Below are positions 1 to 5,505 of a stretch of DNA of 6,201 nt, one piece after another. The DNA comes from Thermoleophilia bacterium (GTDB lineage Bacteria > Actinomycetota > Thermoleophilia > Gaiellales > F1-60-MAGs149): positions 1-6,201 of the forward strand of contig JAEMTW010000116.1 of the NCBI GenBank assembly GCA_016462095.1, given 5' to 3'. The first letter of the stretch is position 1; each line of letters begins with the position of its first letter. The notes under the pieces are model-generated. The model was not told the origin of the DNA, did no database searches, and worked only from the letters and a program-made list of their open reading frames with translations. Position numbers and translations under genes: made by a program.

Positions 1-308
1 AGGCGCTTCTGGAAGCGAATGCCAATCAGGACGCCAACGATGGCGGGCGTGCCGATCACGATCGCGGCAACCCAGTCGATGTGGTCGCTGCCGGAAAATC
101 GGATCACGCCCATCAGTGACGTCAAGATCAGAGTGGCCAGGGAGGTGGCGGCGGCCATCCGCGCGGGCATCTTCGTAATCAGGATCAGGAGCGGCACGAT
201 GACGACGCCACCACCAATGCCGAACATCGCGGCGAACAGTCCAGCGACCACGCCGATCGCGACGTACGGGAGCACGCCAACCCGACCGATCTGGGTTTCG
301 AGATCCAT
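1..308 (-). CDS. TauE/SafE-family membrane transporter, N-terminal fragment
   Basis: This is the start of a multi-helix inner-membrane protein that continues past the left edge; 102 complete codons are visible. Residues 14-44 form a first hydrophobic helix containing the glycine-rich motif FGIGGG (29-34) followed by VVIVPLL. Next come MAAATSLA (51-58), a second helix at about 56-72 and a third at about 78-97. The glycine motif after a short N-terminus and the following A-TSLA stretch are typical of the TauE/SafE family (Pfam type, formerly DUF81). Members are proposed exporters or importers of sulfite, sulfoacetate or other small organic anions, but the substrate cannot be read here. The ATG at 308 has AGGA at 316-319 with a 7-nt spacing, which supports this start; GTG codon 12 (275) is an alternative. 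The gene is divergent from otsB with only 19 bp between start codons. Confidence 0.85.
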   Translation of the reverse strand, partial: MDLETQIGRVGVLPYVAIGVVAGLFAAMFGIGGGVVIVPLLILITKMPARMAAATSLATLILTSLMGVIRFSGSDHIDWVAAIVIGTPAIVGVLIGIRFQKR

Positions 309-313
309 GGCTC

Positions 314-320
314 TATCCTA
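314..320. promoter_or_regulatory. Candidate bidirectional -10 element between divergent genes
   Basis: The 7-bp string TATCCTA reads TATCCT on the plus strand (314-319) and TAGGAT on the minus strand (320-315), so both directions fit the TANNNT pattern of a -10 hexamer. On the plus strand 8 nt separate the hexamer from the otsB GTG at 328; on the minus strand 6 nt separate it from the transporter ATG at 308. Both spacings would place transcription starts at or beside the start codons, giving leaderless mRNAs. No convincing -35 box was seen on either side. On the minus strand the same bases contain AGGA, which could instead be a Shine-Dalgarno site, so the minus-strand promoter reading is less sure than the plus-strand one. 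Confidence 0.5.
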
Positions 321-327
321 ACGACCT

Positions 328-1086
328 GTGGCTACCGATCCCCTCGCACCGTTTCGTCTCGACCCGGCCAGCAGTGCGATTCTGCTGGACGTTGATGGCA
401 CGCTCGCACCGATCGTCGACCATCCAGATCTCAGCGCGGTTTTGCCATCGACGCTGGAGGTGATTGAGCGGCTCGTCGAGCGCTATGGCCTGGTCGCGTG
501 TGTGTCGGGCCGAGCGGCAGTCGATGCGGCGTGGCTCGTGCCCGTCGCTGGCGTGCGGTTTGTTGGCAACCACGGGCTCGAGCTGCTCGAAGACGACGTG
601 CTGCACCACGCTCCGGGGGTCCAGGAGTGGCTGCCAATCGTGGCCTCGGCGGCACGAGCGATCGCACCGATCGCCGCCGAAGTCGGTGCCTGGGTTGAGG
701 ACAAGGGGGCGACGCTGTCGGTGCACCTGCGCGAGGCGCCCGATCCGACGCTCGCGCGCGAGGTGTTGGTTACGCGCGCCGTGCCGTTGATCACCGCAGC
801 CGGGCTCGGCTGGCGTTGGGGCCGCATGACGCTCGAGGCGCGACCTCCCTTGGAGCAGGACAAGGGCACGGCGGTGCAGCACCTGCTTGCCGAGCACCCG
901 ACGATCGTGCGTTCGCTCTACGCCGGGGACGACCAGACCGACCTCGACGCGTTTGGCGTCGTGGACGTGGCGATTGCGGTCGCCTCCGACGAGGCTCCAG
1001 CCGAACTCGGGGTCGCAGCCGTGCTGACGGTGGACGGTCCGGCTGGCTTGGCAACCCTGCTCGAATCTCTGGCAAACTCCGAGTGA
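328..1086 (+). CDS. otsB: Trehalose-6-phosphate phosphatase
   Basis: The 252-residue protein is a cytoplasmic HAD-superfamily phosphatase that removes phosphate from trehalose 6-phosphate, the last step of the OtsAB trehalose pathway. All family motifs are visible: motif I DVDGTL (21-26) with nucleophile D21 and acid/base D23, motif II in VSGR (59-62), the substrate-site stretch GNHGLE (80-85), VEDKGATLSVHLR (123-135) in the cap, motif III lysine in QDKG (K179), and motif IV GDDQTDLDAF (200-209), whose aspartates bind magnesium. The length is normal for a stand-alone OtsB. The start is GTG at 328; no Shine-Dalgarno site precedes it, but a TATCCT hexamer lies 8 nt upstream, fitting leaderless expression. 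No otsA (synthase) is in the window. Its stop overlaps the next gene by one base, so the two are probably cotranscribed and translationally coupled. Confidence 0.93.
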   Translation: MATDPLAPFRLDPASSAILLDVDGTLAPIVDHPDLSAVLPSTLEVIERLVERYGLVACVSGRAAVDAAWLVPVAGVRFVGNHGLELLEDDVLHHAPGVQEWLPIVASAARAIAPIAAEVGAWVEDKGATLSVHLREAPDPTLAREVLVTRAVPLITAAGLGWRWGRMTLEARPPLEQDKGTAVQHLLAEHPTIVRSLYAGDDQTDLDAFGVVDVAIAVASDEAPAELGVAAVLTVDGPAGLATLLESLANSE

Positions 1087-2540
1087 TGGACGAGCCCGAC
1101 AACCTGCCCGCAAGGCGCGGAGATCTGAGTCCCGCGAGCCAGACCGAGACGGGTCTGACGACCGATCCTCAGGCGCGCGAAGTCGGCTTCCTCGATGTTC
1201 CGGGGAATCGCCTCAAGACGATCGCCTTGGCGCTCGCGGTTGGTCTGGTGCTGAGCGATTCGTCGATCGTCGTGCTCGCGCTGCCCGACATCTTGGCGCG
1301 CTACAGCGTCTCGATCGGGCAGGTCTCGTGGGTGTTGACGGGCTTCAATATTGTGCTCGCACTCGTTGCCGTGCCGGTCGCGTACATGGTGCGGCGTCGT
1401 GCCCCTGGCGTATTGCTGGGGCTGGGGCTGACTGTCTTTGCGGCAGCCTCGCTGTTTTGTGCCATCGCACCGTCGTTTGAGGTCTTGTTGTTTGCCCGCG
1501 GCGTGCAGGCGGTCGGGGGCGCGTTGGCCGTCACCGCGGCGCTCGAAATCTTGCCCACCACGACGGGCTCCGAGCGACGAGCCGCAACGATCTGGGCGAC
1601 GGCAGGCGCGCTTGGCGCAGCCTTTGGTCCTGCGCTTGGCGGGCTACTGACCCAGCTGATCTCCTGGGAGGCAATCTTCTTTATCCAGGTCCCAGCGATC
1701 CTGCTTGCGATCCCAACGCTGCGCGTCAAGACGCACGCGAAGCGCATCGCGGCCGGGCGCCCCAAGCTCGCGCCGAATATCGCGCTGCTGCTGCTCAGCG
1801 CGGGCCTCACCGCGGCGCTCTTTCTAATCGTCCTCTTGCTGATCGAGGGCTGGCAGATGTCGCCAATCGCAACCGCGCTGGTGGTGACGGTGATGCCACT
1901 GTCGGCAATCGTCGGCGCGCGCGCCTTCGACAACCTTGGCTCGCTTCCAGCGAGAGCCGCAGCCGGCACGATCTTGCTGGCGGCGGGGCTCGCAGCGTTG
2001 GCACTCCTGCCGGCGCCAGAGTGGTGGTGGACCGTGCCGGCACAGATCGTGATCGGCATTGGCATCGGTATCACGATCGAGGCTCTCACCGACGCGGCGC
2101 TCCATGGTCGCTCGCCCCAGGCGGTGCACGGCGGCTGGACGCTAACCGCACGCCACCTCGGCCTCGTGCTCGGCATCGTGGCGTTGACGCCAGTCTTTAC
2201 GCAACAGCTCGAGGCACAGCAGGCGCAGGTCGAACGCACCGGCGTCCGGCTGTTGCTCGACTCCCCCTTGCCACTCTCGACGCGCGTTGCGCTCGCGGGT
2301 CGGCTGGGCGTCGTGGTACAGGACGCCAACGGTCGCATTCCAAACATTGGCGACGTCTTCAGCAACGTGCCCAGCGATCCCGCCGAGCGCACTGCCTGGA
2401 CCACGCTGGAAGATCAGTTGACGCAGACGATCCGCGAGGCCGGCACCGCAGCAGCGGCCTGGCCGTTCCTGGTGTCGGCTGGCCTCGTACTTTTGGCGCT
2501 TGTGCCGATTGGTCTCGGCCGCCGGCATCTTGATCTGTAA
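1086..2540 (+). CDS. MFS transporter, DHA2-like, about 12 membrane helices
   Basis: This 484-residue inner-membrane protein belongs to the major facilitator superfamily and is probably a proton-driven exporter. A hydrophilic N-terminus (1-42) precedes helix 1, which carries SDSSIVVLALPDI (57-69), a match to the DHA2 signature of LD-x-TIVNVALP type. Motif C, GALGAAFGPALGG (174-186), marks antiporters, and SWEAIFFIQVP (193-203) follows as usual. Motif A after helix 2 is degenerate (VPVAYMVRRRAP, 96-107) and lacks the usual Gly and Asp. I count helices at about 44-67, 80-102, 108-129, 131-156, 168-191, 195-214, 229-254, 258-279, 290-309, 315-338, 350-372 and 456-479. Residues 373-455 form a hydrophilic outer loop. 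The start is ATG at 1086 in TGATG, overlapping the otsB stop. The longer open frame upstream (from 816) lies inside otsB and is not coding. The substrate is unknown; drug, sugar or other solutes are possible. Confidence 0.88.
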   Translation: MDEPDNLPARRGDLSPASQTETGLTTDPQAREVGFLDVPGNRLKTIALALAVGLVLSDSSIVVLALPDILARYSVSIGQVSWVLTGFNIVLALVAVPVAYMVRRRAPGVLLGLGLTVFAAASLFCAIAPSFEVLLFARGVQAVGGALAVTAALEILPTTTGSERRAATIWATAGALGAAFGPALGGLLTQLISWEAIFFIQVPAILLAIPTLRVKTHAKRIAAGRPKLAPNIALLLLSAGLTAALFLIVLLLIEGWQMSPIATALVVTVMPLSAIVGARAFDNLGSLPARAAAGTILLAAGLAALALLPAPEWWWTVPAQIVIGIGIGITIEALTDAALHGRSPQAVHGGWTLTARHLGLVLGIVALTPVFTQQLEAQQAQVERTGVRLLLDSPLPLSTRVALAGRLGVVVQDANGRIPNIGDVFSNVPSDPAERTAWTTLEDQLTQTIREAGTAAAAWPFLVSAGLVLLALVPIGLGRRHLDL

Positions 2541-2605
2541 GACGCGGTAAAGCGCGGCAGGTGTGGGCCCGTTTGTGTGATTTTCGTTCGCTTCCGCGCG
2601 TCCGC

Positions 2606-2611
2606 TATCTT
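2606..2611 (+). promoter_or_regulatory. Candidate leaderless -10 element of the toxin-antitoxin operon
   Basis: TATCTT lies 8 nt before the antitoxin ATG at 2620, the same distance as TATCCT before otsB. The 14 bases from hexamer to start codon agree at 9 positions between the two sites (TATCYTWACGA core). No Shine-Dalgarno-like purine run lies before the ATG, so a leaderless transcript starting at or next to 2620 is the simplest reading. The region 2541-2619 contains no open frame worth calling and no clear -35 box; TTCGTT at 2583-2588 has a suitable 17-bp spacing but is a poor match. Confidence 0.5.
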
Positions 2612-2637
2612 TACGAATCATGGATCTTGTAAAGATC
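2607..2637. promoter_or_regulatory. Candidate autoregulatory operator (inverted repeat over the antitoxin start)
   Basis: ATCTTTAC (2607-2614) and GTAAAGAT (2629-2636) are a perfect 8-bp inverted repeat with 14 bp between arms; arm centres are 22 bp apart, about two helical turns. The symmetry centre falls on the ATG at 2620-2622. A second, nested palindrome, GATCTT-GTA-AAGATC (2623-2637), shares the right arm. The left arm overlaps the -10 hexamer. AbrB-type antitoxins, alone or with their toxins, commonly repress their own promoters through such repeats, so this is the likely binding site of the VapBC complex. That role is inferred from position and symmetry. Confidence 0.55.
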
Positions 2638-2844
2638 AGTAGCAAACACCAGATCACCATCGGTCGCGAGACCTTCGATGCCGCCGGGTTCGAAGAGGGC
2701 GAGATTCTTTCCGTGCGTGCCCTCGGCCCGGGGCATGCGGAGATCCGCAGCATGCGGTCGATCATCCACGAGCACGCAGGACGCCTGACCGGCGCCGCCG
2801 AGGCGCATGCGCGCATCAAGGAGTGCCGCGACGAATGGGATTGA
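2620..2844 (+). CDS. vapB: AbrB-fold antitoxin of a VapBC module
   Basis: This 74-residue protein has the two-part build of an AbrB/MazE-type antitoxin. Residues 1-45 look like a swapped-hairpin DNA-binding domain: VKISSKHQITIGRETFDAAGFEEGEILSV has the usual order of a strand, the QITI stretch, a short helix and the GF-EGE turn. Residues 46-74 (SIIHEHAGRLTGAAEAHARIKECRDEWD region) are a charged, probably disordered-until-bound tail that would wrap the PIN toxin. It should neutralise the downstream toxin and repress the operon. The toxin gene overlaps its 3' end, the normal antitoxin-first order. The start is set by ATG at 2620, 8 nt after a TATCTT hexamer. No hit could be checked, so the exact antitoxin subfamily is uncertain. 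Confidence 0.82.
   Translation: MDLVKISSKHQITIGRETFDAAGFEEGEILSVRALGPGHAEIRSMRSIIHEHAGRLTGAAEAHARIKECRDEWD
2818..2823 (+). promoter_or_regulatory. Ribosome binding site for the toxin gene, inside the antitoxin gene
   Basis: AAGGAG lies inside the antitoxin reading frame, 11 nt before the ATG at 2835. It overlaps the alternative GTG start at 2823, which argues against that GTG, and it is 17 nt from the TTG at 2841, which is too far. The site therefore points to ATG 2835 as the toxin start. The rather long spacing may keep toxin translation weaker than that of the antitoxin; this last point is inference. Confidence 0.55.
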
Positions 2845-3254
2845 CGCTGCTTGACTCGTCGATCGTGATCGCCTGGCTGTACGCGGATGATGCACATCAC
2901 ATCGAAGGTGTTGCCGCTGTCGAGCGCGAGACGGACAAGCGTCAGAACCTCTGCATGTCCGTCGTGTGCTGGACGGAGGTGCTCGCCGGAACGGGGTCGA
3001 CGGGACTGGCTCGCGACGCGGCAGAAGATCTTGTGCGCGGAGCGCGCATCGCGATCTTGCCAGTGGGTCGTGAGGTGGCAGAGGCTGCGGCTCCCCTGCG
3101 GCGCCGGTTCGGGACACCCGACGCATTGATCCTTGCAACGGCGTACCTCCATGAGGACGTGCAGCGCGTGTTGACTGCAGACGCAGATTGGGCAAAGGCG
3201 CGTCTCGACGGTGTCCGAGTCGAAGTCGTCGGTGCCGGTGAGGGTCCACGCTAA
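2835..3254 (+). CDS. vapC: PIN-domain ribonuclease toxin (VapC-like)
   Basis: The 139-residue protein is a PIN-domain toxin; relatives are magnesium-dependent RNases that cleave tRNA or rRNA and halt growth when the antitoxin is lost. The acidic active site is complete: D7 in LLDSSIVIAWL (5-15), E48 in CWTEVLAG (45-52), D96 in TPDALILATA (94-103), and D116 or D118 in TADADW (114-119). The whole length is used by the PIN fold and matches the usual 130-140 residues. I chose ATG 2835 because AAGGAG lies 11 nt upstream; it overlaps the antitoxin gene by 10 bp. GTG at 2823 would add MPRR to the N-terminus. The intact active site and intact partner suggest a functional module. The following gene is convergent, so the operon ends here. 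Confidence 0.88.
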   Translation: MGLTLLDSSIVIAWLYADDAHHIEGVAAVERETDKRQNLCMSVVCWTEVLAGTGSTGLARDAAEDLVRGARIAILPVGREVAEAAAPLRRRFGTPDALILATAYLHEDVQRVLTADADWAKARLDGVRVEVVGAGEGPR

Positions 3255-3269
3255 ATCTCGGCACGCGCT

Positions 3270-3321
3270 CGAAAACGACAACGGCCCCGGACCGGCACGC
3301 GCCAATTCTGAGCCGTTTTCG
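3270..3321. terminator. Weak bidirectional terminator candidate between convergent genes
   Basis: The 74-bp gap between the toxin stop (3254) and the dehydrogenase stop (3329) contains CGAAAACG (3270-3277) and its inverted copy CGTTTTCG (3314-3321), and inside them AACGGC (3280-3285) with GCCGTT (3312-3317). An AACGGC/GCCGTT stem followed by a short T-run (3316-3319) could end transcription in the plus direction, and the mirrored A-run (3272-3275) could do so in the minus direction. The loop of about 26 nt is long and the T-runs are only four bases, so this is not a strong intrinsic terminator. Confidence 0.4.
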
Positions 3322-3328
3322 TCCGTGA

Positions 3329-4306
3329 TTAGCTGACGCGAACGACGGGGCTCGGGGGCTCCTCGCCGTTGAGGATCGCGACCGTGTTTGCGGCTGCGAG
3401 CAGACCCATCTCGGTGCGGGTCTCGATCGTGGCCGAGCCGAGGTGGGGGATCAGCACTGCGTTCTCGAGCTCGAGCAGGCCGGGGTTGACCTTCGGCTCC
3501 TCCTCGAACACGTCGAGGCCAGCACCCTTGATCTCGCCCTTGCGGAGAGCATCGACGAGCGCCTGCTCGTCGACGACGGGACCGCGCGTGGTGTTGATGA
3601 GGTACGCGTCCTCGCGCATCTGCGCCAGACGGTCGGCGTTGATCAGGTGCTTCGTCTCGTCGTTGAGCGGGCAGTGCAGCGAGACGACGTCGGCCGTCTC
3701 GAGCAGCTTGTCGAACGACACGTACTTGGCGCCGAGCTCCGCCTCGATCGCGGGATCCGCCTGGCGGCGGCCCGAGTAGATGATCTCCATGCCGAACGCC
3801 TTGGCGCGACGCGCCGTTGCCTGGCCGATTAGGCCGAGGCCGACGATGCCGAGCGTCTTGCCCTGGATGCCCGTGCCGAGCATGTAGAACATGCTCCACA
3901 CCCACGGGGTTTCCGAGCGGATTACGCGCTCGCCCTCGCCGAGACGACGAGTGGTCATCAGGATCAGCGACATCGCGATATCAGCGGTGGCCTCCGTCAG
4001 CACGCCCGGCGTGTTCGTGAACCAGACGGTGCCGCGGCTCTCGATCGCCTTCGTGTCGACGTTGTTGTAGCCCACCGCCACGTTGGCGATGACCTTCAAC
4101 TGCGGACCAGCCGCGTCGAGTACCTCGTCGTCGATCGCGTCGTGCAGGAGGCAGACGATCGCGTCGGCGCCCTTGACGGCGTCGAACAGCTCCTCACGCG
4201 TGAGCGGACGGTCGTGCGGCGACAGCCACACGTCGCCGTGCTCGGCGAGCAGGTCGAGCGCCGGCTGCGGGATGCGCCGCGTGACGACGATGCGAGGCTT
4301 GCTCAT
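3329..4306 (-). CDS. D-2-hydroxyacid dehydrogenase, glyoxylate/hydroxypyruvate reductase type
   Basis: The 325-residue cytoplasmic enzyme should reduce a 2-keto acid such as glyoxylate or hydroxypyruvate to the D-2-hydroxyacid with NAD(P)H. The N-terminal substrate domain contains VAVGYNNVD (76-84) and NTPGVLTEATAD (98-109). The nucleotide domain has the Rossmann motif GLGLIG (156-161). The catalytic triad is visible: R241 in NTTRG, E270 in DVFEEEP, and H288 in PHLGSAT. After the second Rossmann strand the sequence is YSGRR (177-181), with no acidic residue to hold the NAD ribose, so NADPH preference is likely, as in human GRHPR and similar reductases. The length is standard. The ATG at 4306 overlaps the upstream aminotransferase stop by 4 bp (ATGA) and is preceded by GAGGAG (4315-4320) at 8 nt. 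It is the last gene of the operon. Other 2-keto acids remain possible substrates. Confidence 0.9.
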   Translation of the reverse strand: MSKPRIVVTRRIPQPALDLLAEHGDVWLSPHDRPLTREELFDAVKGADAIVCLLHDAIDDEVLDAAGPQLKVIANVAVGYNNVDTKAIESRGTVWFTNTPGVLTEATADIAMSLILMTTRRLGEGERVIRSETPWVWSMFYMLGTGIQGKTLGIVGLGLIGQATARRAKAFGMEIIYSGRRQADPAIEAELGAKYVSFDKLLETADVVSLHCPLNDETKHLINADRLAQMREDAYLINTTRGPVVDEQALVDALRKGEIKGAGLDVFEEEPKVNPGLLELENAVLIPHLGSATIETRTEMGLLAAANTVAILNGEEPPSPVVRVS

Positions 4307-5478
4307 GCAGTCATCTCCTCGAGCAGACCGCGCATCGCCTCAATCGCCTCCTGGATGTTCTCCATGCTGTTGGCGTAGGAGAGACGCAGGTAGCCATCGC
4401 CATAGTCGCCGAAGGCCGTGCCACTGAGGACGGCAACGCCAGCCTCTTGCAGCAGACGATCGGCAACGACGCGGCTGTCCTGGCCCGTGCCCTTGACGTT
4501 CGGGAACGCGTAGAACGCGCCCTTCGGATCGCGGCAACTGACGCCGGGGAGGGAGTTGAGGCCCTCGACAACGGCCACGCGACGACGATCGAACTCGGCC
4601 ATCATCGCGTCGATCTCGGTGCGCGGGCCAGTCAAGGCCGCAACGCCGGCCAGCTGCGTGGCGGGTGCCGTGCAGGAGACGGAGTTGATGATCAGGCGCG
4701 TGATCGGCTCGCGAAGCGGCTCTGGCAACGAGGCGTAGCCAAGGCGCCAACCCGTCATCGCAAACGTCTTCGAGAAGCCGTCGAGCAGGATCGTACGGTC
4801 CTGGAGGCCCTGGTGGCCGGCGATCGTGTCGTGCTCGCAGCCGCTCCACAGCATCTCGGAGTAGACCTCGTCGGACAGGATCCAACAATCGTGGTCGGCC
4901 AGCACGGCGGCGACCTCGGCATTGAGCTGCTTCGAGATGTAGCCACCCGTCGGGTTGGCCGGCGAGTTGAGGATCACCATCTTCGTCTTCGACGTCATGC
5001 GGGACCGGAGGTCCTCGGCGGTGAAAGCGAAGTCGGTCTCCTCCGTCAGCGGCAGCGGCACGGGCGTCGCGCCGGCCCACTTGATGGCGGACTCGTAGAT
5101 CGGGAAGCCCGGGTTCGGGTAGATGACCTCATCGCCCGGGTTGCAGGTCGCGAGGATGCCGAAGAACAGGAACGGCTTGGCACCCGGCGTGACGACGATC
5201 GAGTCGGGGTGCACGTCGATGCCGCGATGTGCGGTGAGGTGGTTCGCGGCGGCCTCGCGCAGTGCCGGGATGCCGGGCGCGGGGCAGTAGTGGGTCTGGC
5301 CATCGCGCAGCGCCTTGGTGGCTGCCTCGACGATATGGGGCGCCGTGTCGAAGTCGGGCTCGCCGATTTCGAGGTGGATGACGCGCTTGCCGGTGGCCTC
5401 AAGGGCTTTGGCGCGGGCGAGAACTTCGAAGGCGGTCTCGGTGCCGAGTCGCTCGAGTGCGGTTGCGAGTTTGGGCAT
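4303..5478 (-). CDS. Class I/II PLP-dependent aminotransferase
   Basis: This 391-residue cytoplasmic enzyme is a fold-type I aminotransferase of the aspartate aminotransferase superfamily. Visible features are LEIGEPDFDT (36-45) near the N-terminus, the THY-P-G-P-LRE stretch (62-75), SPANPTGG (172-179) with cofactor-contacting N175, D203 and Y206 in LSDEVYSEM, the Schiff-base lysine K237 in DGFSKTFAMTGWRLGY, phosphate-binding R245, and substrate carboxylate-binding R365 in YLRLSYA. Length and motif order are normal. The amino-acid donor cannot be told; aspartate, alanine, serine or glyoxylate/glycine chemistry are all seen in the superfamily. It lies 27 bp after a dimethylglycine/sarcosine dehydrogenase-like gene and overlaps a glyoxylate/hydroxypyruvate reductase-type gene by 4 bp, which favours serine-, alanine- or glycine-glyoxylate transamination. 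AGAGG lies 6 nt before the ATG at 5478. Confidence 0.9.
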   Translation of the reverse strand: MPKLATALERLGTETAFEVLARAKALEATGKRVIHLEIGEPDFDTAPHIVEAATKALRDGQTHYCPAPGIPALREAAANHLTAHRGIDVHPDSIVVTPGAKPFLFFGILATCNPGDEVIYPNPGFPIYESAIKWAGATPVPLPLTEETDFAFTAEDLRSRMTSKTKMVILNSPANPTGGYISKQLNAEVAAVLADHDCWILSDEVYSEMLWSGCEHDTIAGHQGLQDRTILLDGFSKTFAMTGWRLGYASLPEPLREPITRLIINSVSCTAPATQLAGVAALTGPRTEIDAMMAEFDRRRVAVVEGLNSLPGVSCRDPKGAFYAFPNVKGTGQDSRVVADRLLQEAGVAVLSGTAFGDYGDGYLRLSYANSMENIQEAIEAMRGLLEEMTA

Positions 5479-5505
5479 GGTGCTCCTCTGAGGTAAATCG
5501 AGTGG

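Noticed and set aside
19..321. A 100-residue plus-strand open frame at the left edge
   Set aside because: The minus strand here encodes a clear TauE/SafE N-terminus with the FGIGGG motif; the plus frame has only Ile/Thr/Pro-rich shadow composition.
816..1085. A 90-residue N-terminal extension of the MFS protein
   Set aside because: It lies entirely within otsB in another frame, is Arg/Gly-rich and hydrophilic, and the ATG at 1086 in a TGATG overlap is a normal coupled start.
1301..2404. A 367-residue open frame antisense to the MFS transporter
   Set aside because: Its low-complexity Ser/Ala/Thr composition is the typical antisense shadow of a GC-rich membrane protein gene; no motif is seen.
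2541..2602. Possible terminator hairpin (GACGCG 2541-2546 with CGCGTC 2597-2602, GCGCGG 2552-2557 with CCGCGC 2594-2599)
   Set aside because: The stems are short, far apart, made of common GC-rich words and not followed by a T-run, so chance pairing is likely.
2823..2834. GTG at 2823 as the toxin start
   Set aside because: It overlaps the only good Shine-Dalgarno sequence (2818-2823) and adds MPRR before the first PIN strand; ATG 2835 fits better.
2142..3905. A 587-residue open frame on the minus strand
   Set aside because: It runs antisense through the MFS gene end, the toxin-antitoxin pair and the dehydrogenase end, is very rich in Arg, Pro and Gly, shows no domain, and conflicts with four well-supported genes. 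It reflects high GC content.
4447..5496. A 349-residue open frame antisense to the aminotransferase
   Set aside because: The sequence is a run of Arg, Val, Gly and Asp without recognisable domains, and the opposite strand has a complete aminotransferase with all catalytic residues.
5479..5505. CCTCAGAGG mini-palindrome upstream of the aminotransferase
   Set aside because: The stem is 4 bp with almost no loop, and the bases are better explained as the AGAGGAG ribosome binding site.
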